From Mya arenaria (lineage: Eukaryota; Mollusca; Bivalvia; Myida; Myidae), in the NCBI RefSeq assembly GCF_026914265.1, contig NC_069135.1:33861756-33925755 (forward strand): a stretch of DNA of 64,000 nt, given 5' to 3'. A program made the position numbers and the translations under genes. This document shows positions 38,300-51,400 of the stretch, in pieces; within the stretch, counting starts at the first letter, position 1; every line of letters begins with the position of its first letter. The notes below the pieces were generated by a model. The model was not told the DNA's origin. It was given only the letters and a program-made list of their open reading frames with translations, and searched no databases.

Positions 38300-40630
38300 G
38301 TTTAAAAGACCGGTCCAAGAGAAATCTCCGTACCGGTCCGGAAAAGAAAGACGCGGTATTCAAGACTGGCCGGCCTGGGAGGTGTATTAAAATATGAAAA
38401 CATGTATTGCGTTGTGAAGTGCAAGTAGAAATTACATGCAATTTGTAAACAAGACGTTTTATATATATATGCAACAATTAAATGTCTACTTAATGTTAAC
38501 CAATCACCAATGAACCTTTGTCACTATTGTTGTTGTTCGGTGAAATATAGTAATTTGCGCCAATTTGCAATTAATCGACTTGTACATTGATTTGAGCTAA
38601 TTTTGATGTATCATTCCCTGTATGGGTTTTATAGTTAGCGTATTAATATGTTCACACGTTGTATATCCAAACATTATCAAGAATCATAAGTAACGTATGT
38701 ATTATGTATTTGATACAATACATAAAAAGCAGTCGATTGATGTTTGTTATTAATAGAACCTTTAATAATTCGACTTAATAAAATGTATTGATTTGATACA
38801 ATGAAAACGGTACGGAAATTGTCCGGTCCGGCAAGTCTTTAATAGTCTACATGTATATAAGAGTGTTAAACACTACAAGCAAAAATTGTGAAATGATTCT
38901 AATGAATTTTGGTCCGAAGTAAGACGCGCTGGACTTGGAAAGGGGACATAACTCCCCAAGGTCAAACGAAAATCTCCGTACCGGTCCGGAAATAGTATGG
39001 ATCTCGTCGATATTTTGGATGGGGATTACCTTTCTGCAATTTCATTTGCGGAAATTGTAGGATTTTGTCTTCTTATATTTTCTTAACATGTAAACGTAAA
39101 ATATGACTGCCCAAAAATATTTAAATCCATCATCCCTTTCAGGAGTTGATGTCTTGTCATCGTACTTTTTTGCAAATTTGAAGTTACAACCCCATTCGGA
39201 ACTCCTCGGCCATTTTATCGAAAACAACCTCGGATGTATATGGATGGTTTACACACTCAAAAAGTGGTACGTTTAAGTCCGCTGCAAGTAGATCGCGTAG
39301 TAATTTTATTTAGCAGTTAAACTTTGTGACTTAACTCTTGGGATTCTTCATTATGTTTGCTATAATACAATTCAATGACAATAAATTTAAACTTAGATCA
39401 ATAAATACAACTCTAAAACACTACATTTAACTAATGATATAATTCAAAATTTTACGAACTACTTCAACAGATGTACCGGCATACATCCGAGGTTGTTTTC
39501 GATAAAATGGCCGAGGAGTTCCGAATGGTTACAACCCGTCAACTTCAGACGATGGTTGGGTATAAAAGACCAACGGAAATCTCCGTACCGATCCGGAAAA
39601 AGAAGTTCGGAATAAAAGACTGGCCGATCTAGGTGTATTAAAATATAAATTTATTTATCAATTACAATGTGATCAATTTGGTCCCTGATCAATTTGAGCT
39701 ATTTTTTATGCATCTTTCTCTATATGGGTTTCTTTTTAATGTAAAACATATTTTATACTTATATTTAATTAGCTGATATATTTTTTTGTTATAACGATTG
39801 GTACGGAAATGGTTCGGTCCAGTCAGTATAAATTTTAAACCCGAACGAAATTCTGAAAACTTCCGTACGATTTCTGGACCGGTACGGAAATTTCCGTAAC
39901 TCCGGAATTGTTCGGCCGGTCTTAAACACTACCAACCTTGACGAGTTATGTCCCCTTTCCAAGCCAAGCTCGTCTTATTTGGGAACAATATGCATTAGAA
40001 TCAGATCACAATTGTTGCTTCAAGTGTTTAACACTCTTATAGACATGTACGTAGGCTATTTAAGGGAGTAGTACTAATGATTACCTTTCAGCAATTTCAT
40101 TTGCTGAAATTGTACGGTTTTGTCTTCTTAAATTTTGATAACATATGTACGTCAAATAGGACTGCCCAAAAATATTTAAATCCATCAACCCTTTCAGGAG
40201 ATGTCTGGTAATCGTACTTTTTGGCAAATTTGAAGTTACAAACCATCAACTTTTGACAAGGGTTGGGTATAGGACTAGCCGGACCGGACCAACGGAAATC
40301 TCCGTACCGATCCGGAAAAGAAAGTCGGGAATAAAAGACTTGCCGATCTGGAAGGTGTATTAGAATATGAAATGATGTACTGTTTTGTGAAGTGCATTTT
40401 TAATATATATTTTATACTAATATTTAATTAGCTGTTAATTTTTGTTTGTTATTACGATTGGTACGGAAATGGTCCGGTCAGTATAAATTTTAAACACATG
40501 AACGAAATTCTGAAAACTTCCGTACGATTTCCGGACCGGTACGGAAATTTCCGTACCTCCGGAATTGTTCGGCCGGTTTTGAACAACCAACCTTGACGAA
40601 TTATATCCCCTTTCCAAGTCAAGCTCGTAT
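38300..40630. repeat. Cluster of CCGTACCGGTCCGG-type inverted-repeat elements, tandemly duplicated
   Basis: Blocks with GAAATCTCCGTACCGGTCCG occur at about 38320, 38965, 39580 and 40295. Inverted partners with GGACCGGTACGGAAATTTCC occur at about 39880 and 40530. The pairs 39556-39922 and 40264-40590 look like two copies of one 320-370-bp element with imperfect inverted ends. They lie within a larger direct duplication in which about 39030-39250 matches 40085-40250, and 39930-39970 matches 40590-40625. A relative starts near 38300. There is no coding capacity. Confidence 0.65.
39192..39528. mobile_element. hAT-type MITE with perfect 8-bp target duplication
   Basis: The ends CCATTCGGAACTCCTCGGCC and its inverse GGCCGAGGAGTTCCGAATGG are perfect, and the inverted match continues for about 45 bases. 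TTACAACC flanks both sides (39184-39191 and 39529-39536). The duplicated neighbour at about 40230-40250 reads GAAGTTACAAACCATCAAC, the uninterrupted site. An 8-bp duplication is characteristic of hAT elements. It carries no transposase. Confidence 0.9.
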
Positions 40631-40974
40631 TGTTGTTGCTAGTGTTTAACACTCTTATATACATGTGGGTTATTTAAAGGACAAACTCCTGACCGAAAGT
40701 CAGGCTAGTTATGGCAGCAGTTTTTACAAGTTGGAATATGATTGTGACATGCGAGTTCACAGTCCTAAGCGGGGGCTTGCTTACGCTCAGATGAGCTAAC
40801 AACACTTTCAATGGCCAAACATATGAAATGGCCAATCCATCACCGTATCTTCCTACCTTTATGGTGTATCACCCTACCTTTATGGCGGGGAAAATACTTA
40901 TTTAATTCAACATGATAATAATTAATTACAAATTACATTGTACATTATCAGTGACACTTGTTTGAGGTTAATGT

Positions 40975-41250
40975 TTGAAGCTGCTTGCAGACAATGGCAT
41001 TTATATGGGGCAAGCCTGCCTTTGGATGGTATTTCTTCGCCTCTGGGTTGGAGACATGCCTGAAGACAAGGACCGCTCCCGTTTCCTTCGGACCACCACC
41101 GCCCTGGGCTTTGCCATATGGGGCAAACATGTGACTGGTTTGCGGTGGTGGCTGCTAGCTCCTGAATCAGTGTGGGGCCTGTTCACATGGGACACTCTCG
41201 CAATTTGGATACCTATAAACATTAAAACAGTGCAATGTAACTATAAGTTT
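40975..41250 (-). repeat. Minus-strand relative of the 48.5-52.9 kb exon-like unit
   Basis: Read on the minus strand it starts with an acceptor-like TTTATAG followed by GTATCCAAATTGCGAG, and carries MAKPRAVVVRRKRERSLSSG. This corresponds to MAKPTAVVVPRK...RSLSPG in the array. The frame ends at a stop after QACPI, so it is truncated relative to the array copies. It is about 7.5 kb from the array and inverted. Confidence 0.65.
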
Positions 41251-41624
41251 TAGCAAAATGGTTATTCCAATAATGAGACCTTGTCAGAATCACTACATAA
41301 AATTGAACATCGATTTACATATATATTAAGACGTTAACAGTTTTTTTTCGGTCCTTGTGGACAAGCTACATATTAATGATTACAATTAAAAATGTCCAAC
41401 CAAGCCCAAGCTTTCAATTTCTAAAAACCCTTCAGTGCCTTAAAATAGGATCAAGCTCACCACATATTATTTATTTAAGGTATAATTTGGGTAAAACTAT
41501 CTTTTAACAAGAGCTGTGGTAAAAAAGCACGCTGGACTACGCCGCTTTGACTTAGAAGTGAATACAATCATGATGTATGTGTGTGTCAAAAGCAATGAAA
41601 ATCAAATTAAAAAGTAAACAGTGA

Positions 41625-41915
41625 CCATAACTCTCGGGGGCCCAAAACACAATCTCATGAAAGGTCTCTATAAACTCTTTATATATACCAAGTTTGCTCG
41701 CAATATGTACCCTTACTTAAGTTATCCAATACCAACCATTTTTCTATTAATAGTAGCTTTGACCTTGACCTTGATCCTATGGGCCTCGAATGCAATCCCA
41801 TGAAAGGTCTCCATAAACTCTTCCGATATACCAAGATACATGTAGGTCACTAGATGTCAAACCTAGCTAAAGTTATTCGATACATAAGATGACTTTGACG
41901 CTGCCCTCCCACCAG
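41625..41915. repeat. Two tandem copies of a roughly 145-bp dispersed repeat
   Basis: The shared order is GGGGGCCCAAAACA / GGGCCTCGAATGCA, then ATGAAAGGTCTC, ATAAACTCTT, TATACCAAG, and a GACCTTGACC tail. The style is that of dispersed bivalve repeats. There is no coding content. Confidence 0.6.
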
Positions 41916-42054
41916 CCCGTCCAAACAATGACACAAGTCATTCTTATAACTTGTTTTCCCTTTGTGAAAATCTGGTTAAGAATATAAACATGTGCTTGTC
42001 AAAAGAAATAAAAAGAAATTTTAAAAAAAGTTAATCAAATGTAACCTTATTGTA

Positions 42055-42850
42055 AGATGGTTGTCATTCACTGTGCGAAATATTAAGTCAATTGAATGAA
42101 GGGTACCGGTATAGAAGTTTTTCTTATTAAAATCCCAACTTGCCCTAAAACTTTAATGTAAATTTCTATGTGAATCAGGGGCCATAACTTGTATTAAGGT
42201 GATATGGAGTTATGTAACCTCATTGTGTGTTGGTCCTGAACAACTGTGTGAAGTATTAAGTCAATTGAATGAAGGGACTATTCTAAGCAGTTATTAATAA
42301 ATATCATAACCTGCCCTAAAACTTTAAACTAAGTTCCAAAGTCAATCAGGGGCCATAATTTGTATTAAGGATAATATGGAGTTATCTAACCTCATTATGT
42401 GATGGCCCTGAACAACTGTGTGAAGTATTAAGTCAATTGAATGAAGGGTATTGGACTGATAAGAGAAAATCCCAACTTGCCATACAACTTAAACCTGCCC
42501 TAAACCTTTAACCCAAGTTCCTAAGTCAATCAGGGGCCATAACTTGTATTAAGGATAATATGGAGTGATGTAACCTCATTGAGTGATGGTCCTGAACAAC
42601 TGTGTGAAATATCAAGTCAATTGAATGAAGGGTATAAAAGTTATTTTTAATAACCCAACCTGCCCTAAAACTTTAACCTAAGTTCCGTAGTCAGTCAGGG
42701 GCTATAATTCATATAAAGGATAATATGGAGTTATCTTACCTCATTATGTGATGGTCCTGAACAACTGTGTGAAGTATTAAGAGAATTGAATGAAGGGTAT
42801 TGGACTTATAGGTGAAAATCCCAACTTGCCATAAAACTTGAACCGGACAC
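42055..42850. repeat. About 170-bp tandem repeat, four to five units
   Basis: The motif TCAATTGAATGAAGGG recurs near 42094, 42267, 42439, 42623 and 42788. Between these are AACCTGCCCTAAAACTTTAA, TCAGGGGCCATAA and GGATAATATGGAGTTAT. The units end in ACCGGACACCGTCGCTGGGG, a tail also typical of dispersed mollusc repeats. Confidence 0.8.
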
Positions 42851-43025
42851 CGTCGCTGGGGCGAGAAGTATAGCTCTCCTTATTCTTTGAATAGTCGAAC
42901 AAAAGTTTTGAAAAATTCAATTTTTAACAACCTACATGTACATGTAAATGCAGAAGCATGATTTTACGACTGCCCATTACAATAGATCCATTAACTGTTT
43001 ATGTGCAAGACTAACAAGTGCCTAC

Positions 43026-43120
43026 CAGAATGATACAGCCCTTCTTCTTACGATCCATTTCTGCTACTTTGGACCCGCTGCCATCCATGTCTGTATAGCC
43101 CTTCTTCATTGCCTGGTTGC
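43026..43120 (-). CDS. Candidate internal exon of an unidentified minus-strand gene
   Basis: A 95-nt exon between acceptor TTATTCTAG and donor CTG|GTAGGC, entering in phase 1 and ending in phase 0. The 31 full codons begin NQAMKKGYTDMDGSGSKVAE and end KKKGCIIL. They read as a hydrophilic, basic segment leading into what may be a membrane helix in the next exon. The amino-acid composition and clean splice sites make it look real, but I found no neighbouring exon and do not recognise the protein. Confidence 0.45.
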
Positions 43121-44929
43121 CTAGAATAAGTGTAAAAATACCAAAAACATTAATTATAGAAAGAAACAAAAAGTTTTCATAACCTGGTGACCAGTACTAT
43201 TTCACCTAATTACATATAAAATATACTCGACCAGGTCAGGCCCAACTTTCATGTCAAGTTTAATGACCATAGGTCCAGGTATTGTTGAGTTTGCTTTCAA
43301 GATCACTGTGACCTTGACCTTTGACCTCTAAAATAAATATATATAAATATTCTGCTAGTGTGCCTATTATGAAAATGTATTCATTTAATTACTGCCATAA
43401 GAAAAAAATGCTTTAAAACTATGAGATATGTTTCATTATTTTACTGTGCACATATTGTTATTAAGTTCTATCTTAATAAGAAGTCTGATGTGCTCTGGTC
43501 AAAAAGTAGGTACAAAGTAGAAGGGCAAGACAATTGTTTTGACCATGTGTTTCAAATTAAGCCTACTAAATCTGACTTCACAAAAATTGTCGTTCTGACA
43601 GACATGACAGGTAAATTTTGAGTCAGGTTTTTAGCATGAAGACCAGTATCAATGTTTTAGCCTTAATGTGCTAGAAAAACATAACACATGTTTCCATTTG
43701 TGGCTTTCGGCACAGTGCCTTTAGAAAAAGCAATCTCTTGGTTGTTACAATATCAATTCACTTTTATTTTGTTCTATCTATTCAGTCTGACAGATTTTCT
43801 GACATTCTTAGAGATTTTTGTGTGTTGTCAGACCAAATGTCTGACAATTTTTCCAAATTTCAGGAAGTCTGCTACTTTTAAGAGATCACAAGATTTTTCT
43901 GTGATTTCACTTCTATTGCGTAGTTTTGTATCGGCAAGGATCATATTTTAACTTGACTCACTTTTATGAAGACTGTCATTCTGTGCAAAGGTTTTGATAC
44001 TTAAATTTTATTGCCTAATCAGAAGATTTTATTAAAACAAAACTTATCACCTTTTTCGGGAAAATGATGAAAATGTCTGATAAATCAAGGGAAATAAGTC
44101 CAAGACAACAGGTCAGATAAGTCCATACTTGAAATTGGCCACGCTTTTATGGTCATACTTGTTATTTTTATAAATATTTAAGGATTGGGGAATAAATGAA
44201 GGTGATAAACATTTTACCGGTAGTGACCTACTTTTTGACACACAGTCTCACCAAGTTTTCAAGTTTATTGGGAATAAAATGTAATATAAACCAAATGTAG
44301 CCGAAGTGTTATTAGGATATTTACCAAAGATCTCAATAGATCCCCTGTTAAGTGAACGTAACCTATGTGTTAATTAGTAAGTATCTTTAATTGTCATATT
44401 TCACGCCAAGCAAGATGTGTTCAGCCATCTTGGGACAATGGGAACATAACAATCCAAGTCTGTACAGCGCCACTGTGCCTGAAATAAGTTGGCAAATAAC
44501 CTGTACATTCAGAGAAAAAAAAAAAAAACATTTCATAAATATGAAGTTACCAGGTGAAGTACTGTTTACCCGAAGAATAAAAATTTCAAACTATCTAGAT
44601 TTCATTAAGATAAACGTGAACAATGACAAAGAAACAAGAGGAACAAGTCAATGAGTATTAACTGCTAGCTTATATTAGCTGAGTGAACCACATGAGTATG
44701 ACAGTCCCTATAATGATTCATTTTATCATAGAAGTCATACAAGAAGTATTGGCAACTATAATTAAGAATTAAACGCAAGATTTTGCACAAAACTTCCAAA
44801 GACAACACTCAGAAATTATCACAATTAAAACTTGATATTCTACTGTATTCTTAAAACTAGATGCCCAATGTCAACAAAGCCTGTTGAAATAACCTTTGAC
44901 ACAGACAAAATGCTCATCTGTACATTTGC

Positions 44930-45530
44930 AATACAGAATAAGATGGCATTGAAGAATACATGGAATCTGTGACACCACGCCTTAGCATAGTGAACCTCCA
45001 TTTCAAGTTCTTTTGATAATCCTATAATGAATGGTCAAGATACAGCCTGGACAAGGATCATTTCAACCTTTGACCTCGAAGTGTGACCTTTGAGATACAG
45101 ACTCAGGTCTTGTGCGCAACACAGAACCTAATCGTGGTGAACCTTTATGGCATTCCTTTAATGCATAGTCAAGACATAGCCCAGACAAGGATCAGTTTAA
45201 CCTTTGACCTCTAACCTTAACCTTTGAAATACAGACCTGCATCTTGTGCCAACACACCACCTTATCATGGTGTACCTTCATGGCAAGTTTTGGATAATCC
45301 TAAAATACATGGTCAAGATACATCCTGGACAAGTGCAACCTTTGACCTCTAACCTTCATTTTCACCTTTGAGATACAGACTGGAGTCTTGTGTGCGACAT
45401 GCCTTCGTATCATGGTGAACTTTCCTTGCTAGATTTTTGAAAATCTTTTTTTGCATACAGCCCGGACAAAACATTTCATCTTTTGACACTTAACCTTGAC
45501 CTGACTTTAACCTTGCTTTACTTCACCCTT
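44930..45530. repeat. Roughly 170-bp tandem repeat, three to four units
   Basis: Units share CAACCTTTGACCTC, GAGATACAGAC, TCTTGTGCG, ATCATGGTGAACCTT and GGTCAAGATACA. They are degenerate copies with no coding function. Confidence 0.65.
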
Positions 45531-46258
45531 TTAAATTATAAGTATATCAAGCACAATTGATGAGCCTAAATGCAATATGGCACACTAATAGTGCAGATAC
45601 TGACTATTTCTGTGGTATGTGTAAATTAACATATGTGTGTAACTACATGTGTAAATTAATTACCTCTATTAAAAGTTTTATGTACAGTGTTTACGTATTA
45701 TTTGAATTGCCCTTGTACATTGGACTAAGTTAATTGTGTATCAATCTTTTACTGTATTATTTCACAGCAAACCAGATGCTTTAAACAAGTACCTGCTTGC
45801 TACCATCCTCCAAAGGTCAATCAGGGCCCCTCATCACCCCAGTCTTTATAGCACAAGTTCTTGCCTGAAATAAGTGGGAACATACCATGTACATTCAGAA
45901 TAACCACTAGATAAAACGCTAGAGATTGTTACCTGCTGATCTACTATTTAACATGATGAATCCAATCTTTAACCAGATTTCATCAAAACAACAATAAAGG
46001 GAGATAATTCAAACATTGATGGGCAAAATTAAATAAGGCCACCAGTCAGTTTCTCAGCTGAGAAACCAATTTAAAATAAACTCACACATAGTGATCAATT
46101 TACCCAGACAATAAAAGTTATCACAATATTGTGTTTATGAAGCAATTCCTACAAAGTTCCTTGTAGAGATTCATATACAAATGTGGAAGTACAATTGCAT
46201 AAGCTTAAAGGAATCCAAATGAACATTAATCATTACCTTAGTATTTGGAAGAAGTATT

Positions 46259-46588
46259 CCACGTGATAAATTACAGCATAGTGCTACGTCGGAAGGTAAC
46301 TTTACCATTATGAATGAAACATAGCGCAGTCTACGCCGCTTTATAGAGCCCCGTATTCGGTCTGATACCAGAGTTTGATTGAGAGTTTAGTTCAGAGCTT
46401 CAATACACAAAACAGGTTTATCAAAGTGTTTGAGTAAACTTATCACCTAATCAAACTCAAGTTATGAAACTGCCCTATGTTTCATTCAAAATGGTGAAGA
46501 AAAATTAAAGTTATCTTTGTTTTAAATCTTCATTCTAAGCAAAATGGTGCCTTCCGATGTAGCATTTATGACTAGAGTTATCACGTGG
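46259..46588. mobile_element. MITE-like element with long imperfect inverted ends
   Basis: The left end CCACGTGATAAATTACAGCA ... GCTACGTCGGAAGG ... GAATGAAACATAGCGCAG is matched, inverted, by the right end (CTGCCCTATGTTTCATTC ... CCTTCCGATGTAGCA ... TTATCACGTGG). About 330 bp in total, no reading frame. I could not identify a target duplication. Confidence 0.7.
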
Positions 46589-47575
46589 TAGACACACACT
46601 CCACGCTGCACTGCGACGGGAAAACCTGAAATGAAATAAAGTACCTTAAGTTTCACTATGTATCTAAATCTCATAAATCAGCATCTGAAGAGCATTAAAA
46701 TTAACACAAATAATAAAATTACAATACAATGACAAAACATCTAAATGAATGTGGTGAAACAATGTGTAGGGGAGTATTTAGACAAATTTCGAAGAAACAA
46801 TGGGTACTACCAGGTCTTCCGCAGGATATATAATGCAGGACCAGGAGGTATCCTCGTCCAAATGGACATCGTCACAAGAGGTGTTTGCCCCTCACTTTCT
46901 GGGACACCCGTATGACGGACATAAAGTGTAAAACTTTGTTCAACAGATTGTTTAACAACTTCCATGCGAACACCCACTTTCCTCCTTGGTGGGCCCACCT
47001 CCAAATGTGTACATACAAGATAAGAACCCCTTACAACCATGCCCACAACTCCTAGTCTCAAAATAGTCTTTAAACTCCCTTTGAAAGCTTGAAGAGATAA
47101 TTGTGTCACCCTGGCGCAAGATTAAGTACGCACAGTTATAACCAACTTTTCAGAATTTTTCATGGAAGGTAAAAACTGATTTTCTTTTTTCTTTTAATGC
47201 TTTCTCATATAAATCAGATTTATATGCATAGAATTCCTCTGGATTAACTGTGTTGTTTTTTATTTGATTAAAAAACTTAATAGTAATTTATTCAGTTTTA
47301 GCGCCTAGTTAGATGTTACGGTACAGATCTTTTGGCACAAAAACTGAGGTGCAAATGCACCGACTTACTTACTTTTTATGCTGATATTGAACTTAAGTTT
47401 AAACTGTTAAAATATTTCTCTTATGGAGTTATTTATGCCATATTATCAAATTTTAGTTAATATTATCATAATATATCAGCTGCATTCTCCACTTTGAAGG
47501 CAAATTGATCATTCAAAATATGAGCCCAAAAAGCACAGTAAATGCATGGACTAACAAGATGTTTTACACCAAATG

Positions 47576-47932
47576 TTAAAGCTGCACTCTCACAGATTTA
47601 CCCTTTTCATCACTTTTTTTATTTTGTCTTGTAAAGGGCAAATTTTTGTGTAGATATCTGCAAACCGATCAAATAAGCTTGCTGACAAAAAATCAGATCG
47701 TAGATTCTCATATTTCCGATCAAAAATTAATGTTTTATGGCTTACACCGTTAGTCGTTACTAACAGTTTAAGAAAAATGCATAAAACATTAATTTTTGAA
47801 CTTAAATATAAAAATCTGCAATCTAATTTTTTCTCAGCAGTGTCATATAATTGGTTTCCATGAATTTTTCGCAAAAATTGGCTCGTTCCAAGACGTTGTA
47901 AAAACGTTCAATCTGTGAGAGTGCTGCTTTAA
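47576..47932. mobile_element. TTAA-flanked MITE (family 3, copy 2)
   Basis: The outermost bases are TTAA on both sides. The inner ends AGCTGCACTCTCACAGATT and AATCTGTGAGAGTGCTGCT are inverted with one mismatch. The interior parallels 29623-29964 (GTCTTGTAAAGGGCA, CAGATCGTAGATT, AAATTGGCTCGTTCCAAGAC). Confidence 0.85.
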
Positions 47933-48469
47933 GACAAGATACATCAGACTTTTTTGATCTTCAAACGTCAAAATTTTTAATGCAATAAAGCTCTATAACT
48001 TTCACAGGATATGTAAAATCTTAAATTTAAAAAAATGTTATTTACACAATTTTTTGCGCCAAGGTGACAATCTATAGATGCATTGAAGCAAAATCATATA
48101 TCCCAACCTTGCCATATTAACTTTGATGATAACAAAACAGAGCAAAAACATGTGCAAACTGACCTCCTGCCAGAAAGATTCCACTTTGGACAAGGCAATC
48201 ATACAGCTTAATGCAGAATTCGAGGTTTTGTCTTTGGAAATTGTGAAAGAGCCACTTAAATAGACACATTTATTTTCAATATGTCTATGCATGTCTGCCA
48301 CTGATATGCATCAAACTTCAGATAAGGAAATAATTGAGTAAAAATGCATGAACAAAAATGAAGAGCATATTTATGGAGCTTGAGCCATAAGCCCAAACAT
48401 AATGTTTTGTTCCACAGATAAACAACTTTTTTTTTAAAAATTGCATAATAAACATTTTTTTATTATTTA

Positions 48470-51400
48470 TCCATGAGCTAGCAACCAGCCCAAAGGGACC
48501 TATAACTGCCAGCCAGTCACATTTTTGCCCCATATGGTAAAAACCCACGGCTGGGGTGGTCCCAAGGAAATGGACCAGCGGTCCTTGTCTCCGGATGTTT
48601 CTCCAACCCCCGGGTGAAGAAGGACCGTGCCGGGACTGGCTGCCCCATCCAGGGATCTTTCCCCCTGGACAAATATGTGGGTGTCTACAAGAACATTTAA
48701 ACTCCAAACAAAAAATAGATACATGGACTGTTTAAATGTTTATAGGTATCTAAATAGCTATTGTGGAACCAATGAACAGGCTCTAGACATATACAGGCAC
48801 TAGCAGCCAGCCCAAAGGACCCATCACTGCCATCCAGTCACATTTTTTACCCATATGGCAAAATCCACAGCAGTGGTGGTCCCGGTGCCAAGGTGTTTCT
48901 CCACCCCGGAGGTGAAGAAGGACTGTGCAGGGACTGGCTGCCCCATCCAGGGATTTGTCCCCCTGGACAAAGATGCAGTCTGCCCCATCCAGAGATCTGT
49001 CCCTCTGGACAAATATACGGTCGACGACAAAAACCTATTTCCCCAAAAGGCCAGTAAGACCTCAATATGTAAGTGAATCGATGTGCAATTTTATGTAGGT
49101 TTATATTTTGTATGTTTATAGGTTATAAGTATGTATGACTCTTTCATTTTTCAAACTGTTTACCACAATTCAGTAAAAAAAGCCTATAAAAACAAGAGTT
49201 AAACACAGAACATTTTGACAAGGTCCTTATGTTTCAGTCATGTTATTTGCTTAAACATTGCGATCTTCAAAAAATTGATATCATAAGTTTATTATAATGT
49301 TCGTTTGGAAAACTCTATAAAGATATTTCATGTAAACATTTTTTATGGGAAATAATTGAAATGTTCAATGACATTTAAACTCGACACACAAAATAGTAAC
49401 ATTGCACTGTTTTAATGTTTACAGGAAGCCTTTGTGGCACCACTCAACAGGCCCCATCAATATACAGGTGCTAGCAGCCAGCCCCAAGGATCCCAACACT
49501 GCCATCCAGTCACATTTTTGCCCCACATGGCAAAACCCACGGCGGTGCATGGTGGCACAAGGAAATGGGAGTGGTCCTTGTCTCCAGGTGTGTCTCCAAC
49601 CGGGAGATGAAAAAGACCGTTCCGGGGCTGGCTGCCCCATCCAGAGATCTGTCCCCCTGGACACTTATGTGGACAACCACCAGAAGCTATTTCCCCAAAA
49701 GGCCGTTGAGACCTCAATATGTAAGTAAATCATTGTACAATTTTATGTAGTGTTTTTTGGTTGATAGTATATTTTTGTCAACATTTTTCATTTATTTTTT
49801 ACTCTTAACACAAAAAAAGATTGCACTGTTTTGATGTTTACAGGTATCCAGATAGCCTTTGTGGCACCCTTGAACTCAGCCAGGCCAAAAAAACATACAG
49901 GTGATAGCAGCCAGCCCCTAGTGAGGCACCACCGCCATCCAATAACATTTGTGCCTCAAATGGCAAAACCTACGCCGGTGGTGGTGCCAAGAAAACGGTC
50001 CTTATCTCCGGATGTTTTACCACCCCGGAGGCGAAGAAGGACCGTTCCGGGGCTGGCTGCCCCATCCAGAAATCTGTCCCCCTGGACACTTATGTGGACA
50101 ACAAGCAGAAACTATTTCCCCCAAAAGGCTGTTGAGACCTCAATATGTAAGTAAATCATTGTTCAATTTTTTGTAGTGTTTTTTGGTTGATAGTATATTT
50201 TTTGTCAACATTTTTCATTTATTTTTTACTCTTAACACAAAAAAAGATTGCACTGTTATGATGTTTACAGGTATCCAGATAGCCTTTGTGGCACCGTTGA
50301 ACAGGTCACATAAACATACAGGTGCTAGCAGCCAGCCCAAAGGGACCCATCACTGCCATCCAGTCATATTTTTGCCCCAAACGGGAAAACCCATGGCTGT
50401 GGTGGTCCAGAGGAAATGGAATCGGTCCTTGTCTCTAGGTGTTTCACCACCCCGGAGGCGAAGAAGGACCATCGCGGGGCTGGCTGCCCCATCCAGAGAT
50501 CTGTCCCCCTGGACACTTATGCGGACAACCACCAGAAGCTATTTCCCCAAAAGGCCGTTGAGACCTCAATATGTAATTAAATCATTGTTCAATTTTATGT
50601 AGTGTTTTTTGGTTGATAGTATATTTTTGTCAACATTTTTCATTTATTTTTTACTCTTAACACAAAAAAAGATTGCACTGTTTTGATGTTTACAGGTATC
50701 CAGATAGCCTTTGTGGCACCCTTGAACTCAGCCAGGCCAAAACAACATACAGGTGATAGCAGCCAGCCCCTAGTGAGGCACCACCGCCATCCAATAACAT
50801 TTGTGCCTCAAATGGCAAAACCTACGCCGGTGGTGGTGCCAAGAAAACGGTCCTTATCTCCGGATGTTTTACCACCCCGGAGGCGAAGAAGGACCGTTCC
50901 GGGGCTGGCTGCCCCATCCAGAAATCTGTCCCCCTGGACACTTATGTGGACAACAAGCAGAAACTATTTCCCCCAAAAGGCTGTTGAGACCTCAATATGT
51001 AAGTAAATCATTGTTCAATTTTTTGTAGTGTTTTTTGGTTGATAGTATATTTTTTGTCAACATTTTTCATTTATTTTTTACTCTTAACACAAAAAAAGAT
51101 TGCACTGTTATGATGTTTACAGGTATCCAGATAGCCTTTGTGGCACCGTTGAACAGGTCACATAAACATACAGGTGCTAGCAGCCAGCCCAAAGGGACCC
51201 ATCACTGCCATCCAGTCATATTTTTGCCCCAAACGGGAAAACCCATGGCTGTGGTGGTCCAGAGGAAATGGAATCGGTCCTTGTCTCTAGGTGTTTCACC
51301 ACCCCGGAGGCGAAGAAGGACCATCGCGGGGCTGGCTGCCCCATCCAGAGATCTGTCCCCCTGGACACTTATGCGGACAACCACCAGAAGCTATTTCCCC

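Noticed and set aside
46807..47109. 100-residue minus-strand open frame
   Set aside because: No signal, domain or splice context that I recognise. The surrounding sequence looks like dispersed repeat, and length alone is not evidence.
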